From: Thunnus maccoyii
Taxonomy: Eukaryota > Chordata > Actinopteri > Scombriformes > Scombridae
Reading direction: 5' to 3'
Length of the DNA stretch: 64,000 nucleotides
NCBI RefSeq assembly: GCF_910596095.1
Contig: NC_056546.1
Span: forward strand, 20,612,425 to 20,676,424
In this document: positions 10,001 through 21,484 of the stretch, piece after piece
Layout of the letters: each line of letters starts with the position of its first letter
Numbering within the stretch: the stretch's first letter is position 1
Translations under genes and position numbers: made by a program
Notes under the pieces: generated by a model
Seen by the model: the letters and a program-made list of their open reading frames with translations, nothing else
Databases searched by the model: none
Told to the model about the DNA's origin: nothing

Positions 10001-12567
10001 AGTTGCCTTACCAGAAATTCAATCTGAGAAAATGTTGCTTGTTCCATGTTTATAATCTCTAATCTACAATCTAGATGATACTTGATAAAATATCTGCAGT
10101 GCCTCCTAAATGAAGAAAGTGAATAAGAAAGTGAAATTGGAAAATTAAAGAGCATTTCTGCCGTCTACCTATGAATATGTGGGGTGTGCTTTCTGATCTC
10201 TGCAGTAAAAGGATCTCATCAGTATGAAATTTGACTTATTTGTCTACTTTGCAGCTGTAGCCACCCCTCTGCTGGGCACTGAGCAGTGCGCTCGTGGTCC
10301 CCCCTACTGGTGTCAGAATGTAAAGACGGCGTCTCTCTGTGGAGCTGTGACTCATTGCCAGCAGAATGTGTGGAACAAGCCCCAGATGGTGAGGCTCTGA
10401 TTTTTATTTATATTCATTTTATTAAAAATGTGAAAATATATCGGACACAGAACACACATGCTCCTCTTTTTCAAAGTTTCACACGTTTCTTAATTATGGT
10501 TTGGGTGTTCTGTACATTCTGAATTATGTGACAAATAAATAATACATTTACACACCCTGTTTCCTGGTTTCAGAAATCTGTGCCATGTGACTTGTGCAAA
10601 GAGGTGTTGATGGTGGTGGAGCAGATTCTGAAGGACAATGCTACTGAGGTAAGATTTTAAAAAAAACAAACAAACAAACTGTTACCTACTTTATCACAGG
10701 AAACTCATTTGCTTATCAGAGATGAACTCTACTTTTCTATAAAAAGAAATAAATAGCCATATTTTCATAATTGCAGGCAGAGGTTCTCGGGTACCTGGAG
10801 AAGGCCTGCCAGCTCATCCCTGATCAAGGTTTGACTGCAGAGTGCAAGGAAATGGTGGACGACTACTACCCCATCCTCATAGGAATCATCACTGGAGAGC
10901 TTGTGAGTACAGGCAACCTGTTTTTCCAGGATTTGGCCTCTTTTCAGTATAAAAATATATTGTGAAAATCTGTGGTGGAATGTCCGAGGTCATAACAATT
11001 ACCGGAAATAACATTTGTCAGTAAAACAAAGGTCTGAATTTAGAACCGCATCAGAAGCTTTCAAATAAGCTGTAAACTAGTTTTGACAAAGATCTTATTA
11101 AAGCTTGTTTGGGGTTGATTTGTCTGTCAGTGTATTATTCTGCTTCATCTTAGACTCTTGATTAAACGGCTCATCTGCCCGTCGGTGTCAAAGACAGCGA
11201 AAACAGAAGTGGCTGTGAGTGAAGTGCAGGGAGCTGAATAAGCACTATTGATAGGGAAGTGAGCCCAAGTCTAAATGGGAACAGAGTAGTCATTGTGTAA
11301 TACTAAACCCCATGACTGGGAGCATTAGTTGTAGTTTTCTTTGTTTTAACTCTCACCTGCTACTTCTCCCATGGGAACAAAAGAGACAGTTCTTTAAAGA
11401 TCTCATAAAAACAAAACATTAGTTTTAGATAATTTTGTTAGATAATTTGAATTTGCACACTTGACTGTGCAGGTCATCCAGGCTTTAAAGGTAGGGGTTC
11501 ATATGTGCTTACAGTTGACAGATTTTTAAATAAAGCATTCACAGTTGAATGTGCATTGATGCCATCTCTAAATGTTCTGACGAGGCGGTCCCGGGTGGTC
11601 ACTCTTAAACCCCTACAGATCACACCATAAACACTATACGCCCAGAAATGGTCAAACCCAATGCAGCTACTGTGTGCAATGTTAGTCCACTGGCTCATTA
11701 GATTCTAAACAAGGAACTGCGCTTTGTTAGTTCAGGTCACGTTGCATGGAGCTTCAGGTCAGTCAGCACAGTCTGGTTATGCCAATGGAATCTGCGCAGT
11801 CACCTATCTGTGGTGTCTTGGGAGTCTCAGGGCCATCTCCCTGACCTTGGTTACCCTGACAACGCCGGTTCACTCTTTATCAGGATGGCTCCTGCTTTCC
11901 CCAAACATCCAGACACACTATTCACCCAAGGAGAGGAGCCATTGTCTCTCTCTGTAAGGTTTACTGTTGCTTACTCTGTGACCTCAAGGCCCATGCTTGA
12001 CCCAGTGTAACTCGATTTGTAACCCCTAAAGTTAAAATTTTCTATAACAGAAATTATTTTAATGTGGTGTGTTTTTTTTTTTTTTTTTTTTTTAGGAGGA
12101 TCCTGCTGTGGTGTGTGGAGCCATGGGACTGTGTAGCTCTCAGCAGGCAGCCCTGGCTCAGGCCAAGGAGCAGCTCATGTCCAACGAAATCCCTCAGGTT
12201 GACCTTTCCCAGCGTGTGGCTCCCTTCCTGCTCAATGTGCCCGAGCTCCTCTATCCTCAGGAGAGCCCCAAGCAGGAAGCTCCTAAACAAGAGACTCCAA
12301 AACAGGTGCACTGTTAAATTCCTCTCAGCACCTACATAGACAACAATATGTTCTCCACCTGATGAATATTGTTTCTCATTTGGCCCTGATTATTACTCCT
12401 CTGTAGGGAAGCGATGATGTTTGCCAGGACTGCATTAAGTTCCTGACTGACGCTCAAGCAGAAGCCAAGGCCAACTCCTCATTTATCGACACTCTCATTG
12501 CGAATATTGAGAGCCAGTGTGACCTGCTGGGACCAGGCTTATCTGCAATGGTAAGAACCCCTGTGCA

Positions 12568-12602
<35 letters not shown>

Positions 12603-15600
12603 CTTCTTCTTCTTTTTAAACAAAAACATAAAGGCTGCATATTGACTGTTTTTCCTCATTGCAGTGCAAGCAGTATGTCAGCCAGTATGGTACCCTTGTT
12701 GTGCAGCAGCTCATGTCCATGGTGAGTCTTCCAACCCTCCCACTTCATGTGATTAACTGATTTTTTTTTTTTAAAAGAAAGTTCAGGAAAACTTTATTGT
12801 GTTTATTGCATACTTAAGCTACATTATAACATAAACAGTCATTATATTCTAATCCTCAACGATGAGCTTAATGAACTGGTCATCAAAACTAACGCGTCTG
12901 TGATAATATTTTTGGACATTCTGTTGATGCTAAGCTCATATGCAGTCTTGCAGCACCACCTGGCCTGCTGACATCTTTAAATCGTTTACTTTTTTTCCCC
13001 CCGTCTTAATGTCTGTTGTCATTTTCGCCTGTGTTCCTTCTTTACTTTTCTCCCCCCCCATTCATGTTGTCTTGCTCTGTTTTCTCCTGCTCTGGGTTTT
13101 TGTGTGCTGCTCCCCAGGAACAGGTAGGTCTCTCTGTGTTCAGCCTGTAGCATCTTAACCCCTTAGCTCTTGCTTCTTGTGCTGTCCACTCCTAGCGCTA
13201 CTCACCTGACTCTGTAGTGATGCATGTAAATGGTCTAATTTTGAGTGTGACTACTATATTAACATGAACATTTTACTTGTTTGGTTAATGACTTGACACT
13301 TAAGTGACGCAGCAAAGGGCCACATTAAGCTCCTCTTCTGTTTCCCCACATTAAATAAGCATACAGCGCTGTCATACTTGAAGAATGTTTGGATCTTGTG
13401 ATGTGTGCTTGGATCTTATAGTTTGCACAAATAAGTCAACTGAGAGATGCACTAGTCTTTATTAACATGGAAGTGGCTATCCTCATCAGAAAAAGCACCA
13501 TCTTTATTGTACTATACATGGCTGTTCTTTCTTTTAACACTGTGGCTGATCTTGTGGAATGCCTCAGAGTCGGTAAACATTTGCCAGTATGGATGTGTGT
13601 TGGTGTGTGTTTGGCACTGGTAAAAGACATGGCCACCATTTTTTTTTTTTTTTTTTTTTTTTTTATTGTGGGTTTTTTTAAACATGGAATTATATGCCTA
13701 TTGCATGGGTGGTATTGCTGTGGAATGGTATGCAGATTACAAACATGGTTTATACTAGCTGCATGTAATGTGGCAAGTTTCGTAGACCTTTGGCTGTGTA
13801 TCTTAAACATACTGTCTGTTTCCGTCTTCAGCAACCCAAGGAAATCTGTGTCCACGCTGGCTTCTGTGATGAGATGAAGAAGTCTGTTCCCATGCTGAAG
13901 CTGCTGCCTGCCATGAAGGTTGTACCTGCTGCCAAGCTTGTACCCGCTGTCAAGGTTGTACCTGCTGTCAAGCTTGTCCCTGCCACCAAGGTAGAGTCTG
14001 CCACTGACAAGTCTGCTAAGGTAAGTCATGGTGCGAGTGGGTAGACCTGGTTGCCTATTTTTTTTATCAGCACTCGATATTGATGCAAGATCTTAAAAGT
14101 TTTGTACATACACATAAGACACTCCCTCTGTGTATTGCAGCCTATGGTGCGAGTCCGTGATTCCCCAACCTGTGCCATCTGTGAGTTTGTGATGAAACAG
14201 TTGGAGAGCATGTTGCAGGATCAGGCAACAGAGGTAGGACATGTGTTACTAGATGTATCAGATATGGTCATAAAAATAAACTCTACAAAGCTGCTGCCAA
14301 CATACTGTTGGTGCAGTTAGTCGGACTCAGCTCTGATGTCAGACTGACACATCTTGTGTCTCAGGAGGAGGTGATCAAAGCTGTGGAGAAGGTGTGCGGA
14401 CTTCTGCCCTCCTCTCTGTCTGGCCAGTGTAAGGACCTGATTGAGACCTACGGCCAGGCCATTATTGAGCTGCTGGTGCAGCAGGCTGATCCCAAGACTG
14501 TCTGCACAGTGTTGGCACTCTGCAATGATGCCAGACGCGCATATGTCCGTAAGTTCTCACTCTTCACAGCACGCTGAATGGAAGTTTTAGATGTTACAGG
14601 AATTATGTGCTAAAGCCATATTAGAGATATTACAAATAAGCTTTTTATACTGACACAAGAACAAGATTACACAGGAAATTATCGTGAATGTTTGCATCAA
14701 AATGCCCACACATGCCAGAATCTTGTAACAATGTGCTCCATGTCAATTATATGTAATTAGAGTTGTGCTTTACTGCTAAGTTGTGCTATTTTTTTTCCAT
14801 TTTTGGCTGGTCCTGTAAAATGTCAGCTGCTTATTTTCAGTTCTCTTTTTATAGTGTTTAGTTGGCCTGATTTTTGGTTTTTGTGAGCTCTAAAATAAAA
14901 CTTTTCTACAATTCAGAGAATGCTCTGCTAGGCTTAATTTCAAAATCTGTTTTTACATATGCATCGGTGAAGCCCAAGGTCTATTTCCTCATGTGGGGAA
15001 TAACACTGGTTTCTGTTCTGCTTCTAAGCTGCACTGGACCAGACTCGCTTTAAGGCTGGTGGCTACTGCGATGTGTGCAAGATGGCCGTCACTTACATTG
15101 ATGGCATTCTGGAGAAGAACGCTACAGAGGCAGAGATTGAGGAGGCTGTGAGGAAAGTATGCAGCTTCCTGCCTGACTCTCTCCAGTCTGAGGTGAGTGG
15201 TTGCATTTTCTTACCTTTTGTGTAACATTAATTCTCCTGAGCCTCACATTAACCCCTCTGTGTCTGTGTCAACAGTGCGACCAGCTGGTTGAACAGTATG
15301 AACCAATGCTTGTCCAGCTGCTGCTCCAGATGCTCGACCCCGACTTTGTGTGCATGGTAAAGAGCCAATTGAATTAATTTATAACAAGACAAAGGAACAC
15401 TTTATCTTCATGGTTGAGATGCTTTGAGTTTCTTGTTTGTCAGGAAACATTATTATTCACTTAATCTAGGAAGAATTGAAATCATTCCTATTGTCATGTC
15501 AATTTGCATACTTTTTTTTTTTTTTTTCATAAGTTGTTGGTAGCGGATATTAAATTGAACTGGCTTGCGCTAAAGTCCTGCAGCCCAGTTTAATATATGA

Positions 15601-16007
15601 GCTACGTGTTTTATTTTCAACAGAAAGTGGGAGCCTGCCCTGAAGCTGTGCGCAAGCTGCTGGGAACAGAGCAGTGCAGCTGGGGACCTGCATTCTGGTG
15701 CAAGAACATGGAGACAGCAACTCGGTGCAATGTAAGTAGTCCTATTCTGACACGCAAACATGCATTTGTAGACTCAGACTTCTTGAGTTTGTCATGAGAA
15801 TACACTTTTTCCATTAAGGGTATGACTCTTGAGGGACAAATTGTCACTGACAAACTGCAGTGACTAAATGCTTCTTACTGTGTTTCATATCACAACTGAT
15901 TCTCTAAAGCTGTAAAATTTTAGGAAGATTGCTTCATAGGGTGTGTCTAACCGCCTGTTTGTGTCTTTCAGGCTGTGGCTCACTGCCAACGCCATGTGTG
16001 GGTATAG
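7058..16007 (+). CDS. psap: Prosaposin, precursor of saposins A-D
   Basis: Secreted and lysosomal precursor whose four saposins present sphingolipids to lysosomal hydrolases. Exons: 7058-7091, 10255-10388, 10574-10648, 10777-10902, 12096-12305, 12407-12550, 12665-12721, microexon 13118-13123, 13832-14020, 14141-14233, 14365-14548, 15029-15192, 15276-15356, 15624-15731, 15972-16007. They sum to 546 codons plus stop (544 without the microexon); the human protein is 524. Order: signal peptide ([12 protein letters not shown]), N-terminal SAP-A domain (about 20-55), saposin A (59-137), B (197-275), C (333-410), D (429-505), C-terminal SAP-A (508-546). The six saposin cysteines are visible in each unit. 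N-glycosylation sequons are seen in A (DNATE), B (NSS) and D (KNATE), but C has QDQATE instead. The B-C linker is expanded by KxVPAx repeats. ATTAAA (~16784) and AATAAA (~16840) are candidate poly(A) signals. Confidence 0.97.
7622..7666. repeat. Perfect hairpin, 20-bp arms, 5-base loop
   Basis: Arms 7622-7641 and 7647-7666 are exact reverse complements; the loop is ATAAC. Located in psap intron 1. Confidence 0.9.
8930..8994. repeat. Perfect hairpin, 25-bp arms, 15-base loop
   Basis: Arms 8930-8954 and 8970-8994 are exact reverse complements, and CTGA/TCAG inside the loop extends the stem after one mismatch. The size and pairing resemble a short hairpin RNA precursor or a tiny foldback element. 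Confidence 0.9.
10903..12095 (+). other. psap intron 4
   Basis: A 1.2-kb intron inside the saposin A coding region. No ORF or element I can name. It ends in a long poly-T run just before the acceptor. Other poly-T runs lie near 12571-12602 and 13638-13664 in later introns. Confidence 0.6.
13118..13123 (+). CDS. psap: psap 6-base microexon (Glu-Gln)
   Basis: GAACAG is flanked by 'gctgctccccag' and 'gtaggtct', a good acceptor and donor. It lies between the exon ending in ATG (12721) and the exon starting CAA (13832), both phase 0, so inclusion adds Glu-Gln and skipping keeps the frame. Human PSAP has an alternatively spliced 9-base exon at this same place in saposin B, with 0/2/3-residue variants. 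The match in position, phase and a Gln-containing product supports homology. Confidence 0.8.
13898..13987 (+). repeat. 18-base coding repeats in the saposin B-C linker
   Basis: Five consecutive 18-base units encode K-[LV]-[LV]-P-A-x: [30 protein letters not shown]. The last four units alternate AAGGTTGTACC and AAGCTTGT starts. They lengthen the linker processed between saposins B and C. Confidence 0.9.
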
Positions 16008-17197
16008 AAGAAGAGGAAGACCAGGACAAATTGGCCTGTAGGGAATTAAAAGAAAAAAATACTGTAGTGCTGCTTCCCACTTTTAATTTGTGTCCTGTTT
16101 TCTTTTTTTTTTAAATAGAGTTAAATGACTGCAATTCATGTTTAAATTAACTTTGATATTTTGAATGATGTCATGATGGAAAGGGACTGGACATATATTT
16201 TTTTTGTTTGTTTTTTTTTGGGAGGGATAGGGGAGGATTGATTACGTGTATAGCAGCCTGCAGCTCAGTCTGTTTTTGCTTCACTACGAGCAGATGTTAC
16301 AAAGCTTCACTGTAGAGCTTTGCAGATTTGTTTCATTTGGGTTGTACTTACCTATATTGCTTGCCTGGTGTGGCACATGTAGGAACACAAATTTCAGTTT
16401 CACATGTTGTATAATGTCGACAGAGCATCAGATGGATGTTCTGTTTGTCGACGCCCCCCAGCTGTATTTGATTCCTCCTCACTGGAGGAACTGAGACAGC
16501 TCAGTGTGTTAAGAATGACATTAATATTGTTACTTTTAGCAGTATGTCCAATCCTACAACAAATTTATATTTTGTGGACAGATAGAAAATGTGTTGATGT
16601 TTGTTTTAAGGAGCTGATATGGAGGTAATAAGATGGTCTGTGTGTACCTCCCACTCACCTCCCATTGTTTGCACTCTTCCTACTGTTTGTAAATCACGGC
16701 TTTTCTAACGTTCAGAAAGCATCTCGAATTCGTCTGCTTCATACCCTGAGCAAACTGTCAGTTGATCTGTAAATTTTTAACAATTAAAGTGATCCCAAAT
16801 CCACTCTTGTTTCATTTTCCCTTTGCTGATATTGTACTGAATAAAGCTCTGTTCTTATCAAGTCTGTCATATACACCTACTGGCTTGTTTATTACAGTGT
16901 GGCAACACACTCTAAGTGTGCAACATATTTGCAGACCAGCCCACTGAATTCTGGGAAGTGAGTAACTAGTTTTATTGTTTTCAAACAGGTCAAGATAACA
17001 CATCAGATACTGAGTTCAGGGTTAGGCTCAGAGTCAACATAGGACCGCAAATACATCAGAGTTATTTAGCTCACTTGGCAACGAACTCAGCATTTTAACA
17101 GTCGCCCAGTTTCTCCAAATGTAACGTTATTTTAATCAAAAACTGTAGTTAGCGATCTCAAATATTAGCCGGATTTGCACAGAAAGCAACTGATAAG
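16008..17197 (+). other. psap 3' UTR and following DNA
   Basis: The 3' UTR runs from the TAG at 16005-16007 to around the ATTAAA/AATAAA signals at 16784-16845. Near 16972-17011 is a ~40-bp sequence (core caaacaggtcaaga) also found at ~22407-22450. Read on the minus strand it ends in AATAAAA and resembles a LINE 3' end. Confidence 0.55.
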
Positions 17198-17694
17198 CAG
17201 TGTTGGGGTTACTCAAAAAATGTAATTTATTGTACATTACTAACATAAGTGTTAGCATGTTGCCTTTGCAGTTGCTGCTGTGTGGTGTATTCACAGCAGT
17301 GGATAGTTGTTTCTGGCCTGGGCACAGTTTGTACTTTACCGTCACATTCTCGTCTTTTCGCGTAACAACTTCGAAGTAGTGTGCATACCTCCACCACTCA
17401 AAAGTTGTAGACCGCTCTGCCATTTTTGTCTTTGCTCCCACACGTGTATACATGTGTGTCGGAACTCAAGTTAAAATCATGTCATGAGAGGTCAGGCGAT
17501 TGTTGCACAAGCGTGCATGAAAGGCACCTTTGATTATTGTTTAATGCAGATAACTGGAGAACCTGTGTAACGCAGGTAACGACGGAATTTTTAACGGATT
17601 AGTAACTCTAATGTGATTACTGAATGTAGGAATACTAACGCGTTACATTACTGCGTTATAGACAGATGTGCTGTGATTACAGTAACCAACACTG
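17198..17694 (-). mobile_element. Short hAT-like element with a BED zinc-finger remnant
   Basis: Termini cagtgttggggttact (left) and agtaaccaacactg (right) are inverted. On the minus strand 17260-17430 encodes a decayed hAT N-terminus (FEWWRYAHYFEVV, then KYKLCPGQKQLSTAVNT), the signature before a BED finger in hAT transposases of fish, but the rest of the transposase is missing. I could not confirm 8-bp target duplications. Confidence 0.65.
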
Positions 17695-17964
17695 GTAGGA
17701 GATGCAGACTCAACAGAACAAAAATAATAAACGGGAATGATTTGACGAAATTCATAAGCTATGTCTACATTAATCAGACAAATATACACTATCGCCTCTC
17801 TCGCATCCATATTCGTCACCACCTCTCCATATAAAAGACAATTGCTTCAGTAATAACGGGCAATAAGAAGATTCTGATATTGTATGGCTAAGATACATTT
17901 ACTGTGTGCCGACAAATTAGTTTAATATAATTCGCATGTTATATCATAATATGCTATTTTTTAC

Positions 17965-18002
17965 CATGGATGTATTAGAAGAGCTCTAATAATACATCCA
18001 TG
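17965..18002. repeat. Perfect 13-bp inverted repeat just upstream of the THAP transposase
   Basis: catggatgtatta (17965-17977) and taatacatccatg (17990-18002) are exact reverse complements, with an AGAGCTCT palindrome in the 12-base spacer. It could be a cruciform-forming terminus of the transposon whose gene begins at 18091. Confidence 0.8.
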
Positions 18003-18090
18003 ATTTTTACGCGTCAGTGTTTCATAACCCGGAAGGGGTCATTGTTGTGTAAACGGACTTCCGGATGGCACATCCCGTAGTAGTACAACA

Positions 18091-19736
18091 ATGGCTGAAG
18101 CGAAGTCAAAATGTCACTGCTGTGTACCTCATTGTCAAGCGAACAAACAACGGCAACCTTACTTAAGTTTTCATGGCTTTCCTAGTGATATAATTGAAAG
18201 GAAGAAGTGGGTTCAAGCAATTCGTAGAGATGAAGGTCCGGACTTTACAGTACTCCGAGGAAGTACATTTGTTTGTAGCCGGCACTTCAATCAAGTTGAC
18301 TTCACGCCAGCAACCGATCGCAAGCGGCTGAAAGTCGGGATAGTCCCCTCCCGTTTCCAGTGGAATAACTGGGGAGAGTCACAGCAAGAGTCCGTTTATG
18401 ATAGAGCAACAACTGGCTTGGGCCATGATGTTCACTGGTGTGAGGACGCCTCCCCTGGGTCAATAGATCACAACTACGCGGCTGGTCCTGCTCCAGGTAT
18501 GTTGATGCTCGAGTGAATGTTGAAGTAGGCTATTCTTTCTGGCTCTTTATATGTTGTTTGTTATTGGTAGTTGTTTTTTTATGCACCGAATGTTGTACAC
18601 ATTTTTAAATATTCTGTATTTTTGTGAGTACGCACTTTTATGTGACATATGGGCTTATGTCAAAAGCTTTACAGTGTAACACCTGTAATAACATTTATCT
18701 GATTCTGAGTCAAATGGCTTCAGTTTTCTTCTCTCTTTTTGTTACCCCAAAATCTCATACAGGTGTACTGGAAACAGAGCCGCCACAACTGACAGTGAGC
18801 CATTTGCATTTTCATGGGTTTTGTGTCTCCGATGAGAATATCCACTTCTATACGAGGTTTGCTTCGAAAGAGGTTTTTCATGCCTTCTGGGAGACTGTTC
18901 AACCATCTGCATCTATGCTGGTTTACTGGTCACAGGCGCAGAAAAAGGGACAAATATTTGCACCCACTTTTCCTAGTTCAATACGCAGGTTGCAATTAAT
19001 TGATGAGTTTTTTCTGTACTGTTGCCGTGTTGCTGCAGGCCTGAAAGAGACTGTGCTGGCTGACATCTTTCAGGTCAGTGTGTCCACAGTCTGCAGCATT
19101 GTAATAACTTGGGCTAACTACCTCTACCTGCTCTTCAGCTCCTTGCCCATCTGGATGAGCAGACGGCAAGTGGAGTCCACAATGCCGCTCAAATTCAGGC
19201 AGTACAGTCCAGAGGTGAGGGTGATCATCAACTGTACAAAGGTTTGGTGCGAGATCCCATCATCCCTCTCTCTCCAATCAGAGGATTTCTCAATCTACAA
19301 AAATATTACAACCTTGAAGGGGTTAATTGGGATTGCCCCATGTGGTGCTGTGACTTTTGTGTCCAGTCTCTATGCTGGCTCCATCTCAGATCGAGAGCTC
19401 ACTGAAAGGTGTGGCATACTTGACTTACTGGAGCCAGGAGATGGCTGCGTGGCAGACAGAGGGTTCACCATTGAGAAGATGCTGGCTAAGCGTGGGGCAA
19501 AGCTGATCATACCCCCATTTAAAACCACAGCGCAGTTCAGCAAAAAAGGTGCTCTGAAAAGACAAGCCATAGCTCGACTTCGAATTCGTGTTAAAAGAAC
19601 AATCAGAAGAGTGAAAGAGTATCACATCTGGGACACCACTCTTCCTTTATCTTTGTCTGGGACAGTCAACCAGCTGTGGACCAACTGCTGCTTGATGACC
19701 AACTTTCAGGGACCACTTGATTTGAACTTAACTTAA
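18091..19736 (+). CDS. THAP zinc-finger + IS4/IS5-like DDE transposase (ISL2EU/Harbinger-type), probably inactive
   Basis: Two exons, 18091-18496 and 18763-19736 (GTATGT donor, TCATACAG acceptor), join in frame to 459 residues with no stop. Residues 1-92 form a THAP C2CH DNA-binding domain (CCVPHC ... FVCSRHF, then GIVPSRF). About 205-268 is the helix-turn-helix of DDE_Tnp_4 proteins (IDEFFLYCCRVAAGL, VSVSTVCSIVITWANYLYL). About 285-455 is the DDE nuclease fold: VIINCTKVWCEIP, SISDRELTERCGILDLLEPG, VADRGFTI, LRIRVKRTIRRVKEYHIWD. From my recall of intact relatives the motifs are IIDxTE, ADRGF and RIHVERA. So the second Asp (367) is kept, while the first is Asn (292) and the Glu is Lys (413). 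The frame is intact but strand-transfer chemistry should be lost. It may be a decaying element or a domesticated DNA-binding protein. Confidence 0.85.
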
Positions 19737-20528
19737 CTAAGTACATTTACTCAAGTACTGTACTTAAAGTACAATTTTGAGGTACTTTTATTTTACTTGA
19801 GTATTTCCATTTAATGCTACTTTATACTTCCACTCCACTACATGTCAGAGGTAAATATTGTACTTTCTGCTACACTACATTTATTTGACAGCTTCAGTTA
19901 CTTTTCTCATTAAAAAAACATGAAATGCTTATATATATATATATGATGCAGTACTGTGCTACTAATCTACCCAGTGATATAAAATGTATCTAAAACTGGC
20001 TCCACATTGAAGAACTACAACATTCAAATATTCTAACACATATTTGTTAATATTTTGTATCTCTTAAGCAATATATCTCTTAAGCAATATTGAAGAACTA
20101 CACCATTCAAATATTCTAACACATATTTGTTAATATTTTGTATCTCTTAAGCAATATATCTCTTAAGCAATATTGAAGAACTACACCATTCAAATATTCT
20201 AACACATATTTGTTAATATTTTGTATCTCTTAAGCAATATTGAAGGAGTATCAGGCCTCCGTATATGGTTACAAGCCTTGTGTAGATATTTGAGTTAATC
20301 ATCTCTTTTTGATATGTGAATTTCTGTTATTGTTATCATACTCTGTCAGCCACTAGTCGGCACTGTTACTTCACTTTGGAGTATTTTCTCATAGTCAATG
20401 CCTGTATTCATTGTCACTATGTGTATGATGGGAAGCAGATTTCTTGGATTGTTATTCGTTAAAGTTTATTAGACTATGGTATTTCTACTTTGACTTAAAT
20501 AAAGGATTTGAATACTTCTTCCAACACT
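19733..20528. mobile_element. Common percomorph dispersed repeat ('acttgagtatttcca' family)
   Basis: Begins with taactaagtacatttactca, includes the family core 'ttttacttgagtatttcca' and 'cactccactacatgtcagag', and ends 'aaggatttgaatacttcttcc-aacactg', all highly familiar from fish genomes. It abuts the transposase stop codon. An internal tandem array (20006-20240) is local to this copy. I do not assign a transposon superfamily. Confidence 0.7.
20006..20240. repeat. 83-bp tandem repeat, about 2.8 copies
   Basis: Units start at 20006, 20089 and 20172 with 'attgaagaactaca' and include 'ttgttaatattttgtatctc'. Copies are almost identical, differing mainly at aacatt/accatt, which indicates recent expansion. 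Confidence 0.92.
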
Positions 20529-21484
20529 GCCTTTAGACACAAAAAGTATGAATTTATGTTTGATGTAATTGTTATGATATGATGAGAAGTTAATGTAACA
20601 ACAGTAAGCTTAATGCTCATTAGACCAAGTCAGTGCATTTTATTCATTTGTTTACAATTGTCTTTTCTGTAGTTATGCAGTAATACAAATACAGTAATCC
20701 AGTAATAATCCAGTAACTATACAATTGTGTATATATAGAACTTGCCAAGAACAGTCACTCATGTGAGCTATAATAATAGTTTTTAGTTTGTTTTTACATT
20801 GTTTAATAAGACCAGTTCCAATGAAAATTATCCATTTACTAAAATACTTAAAACCCCATAATATGTCTAGTGGAATATATTACATTTATAAATATTTACA
20901 CATATTTATAAAAAAATGTACACAATAGGCTCCTAGATATACAGGTAAGATATCTGACAGGTAGGAGGAGGAGACGACAAAGGGTTACTGTTCATTTAGC
21001 TTTCTGGATATACATCCACATATTCACTGGCGACTGATCAATAGGGCACAGCCCCACCTGCTGTCACCAGAAATAACCGTGCAAACAAATGATGTTATTT
21101 TCAATTTTCGAACTGTAATTTATTATCTATGAATATAGCATCTTCATAAATTGCATTATATAATTTGTGTCAGGATTTTAGTTCATTGTTAATTGTTCCC
21201 TGCCTTGCTGCTTCAGACTGCGCTTTCCCGTTTCGTGTCCGCAGTGGGCCTACCGTGGCCGGCGTGAATGTGAGGCTAGCCCCTCTCTCACAATGCAATG
21301 TGTATCGTACGCAGGAAAATATGAATATGCATGCCCAGAGTGTTACTGTAGTCAATGTAGATCACACGAAATTGATGACAAGTGGGGGAGACAGCCCGTA
21401 GTCCCACTAAATTTCATATTTCATATTTCAAATGACGCTGCTGTGGAATTTACAGTCGGCAAAAAAGAGGGGAGACTTTCTTAG
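20529..21484. other. AT-rich DNA inside the transposon island
   Basis: No recognisable coding region. 21200-21400 is more CpG-rich than its surroundings and may be degenerate interior of the same element as the flanking transposase and YqaJ remnants, but I cannot show it. Confidence 0.4.

Larger units (their letters stand above)
7092..10254 (+). other. psap intron 1 (3.2 kb), with two long perfect hairpins
   Basis: No coding sequence. It holds a perfect 20-bp inverted repeat at 7622-7666 and a perfect 25-bp inverted repeat at 8930-8994. A short direct repeat built on 'cagttatcacaagata' lies at about 8891-8930. The rest is AT-rich unique-looking DNA. Confidence 0.7.

Noticed and set aside
12054-12339. 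Overlapping ORFs around psap exon 5
   Set aside because: Alternative frames of a verified saposin A exon starting in a poly-T tract.
13436-14029. 197-codon minus-strand ORF across a psap intron and exon
   Set aside because: It spans a poly-T tract and mirrors the repeat-coding exon; no similarity to known proteins.
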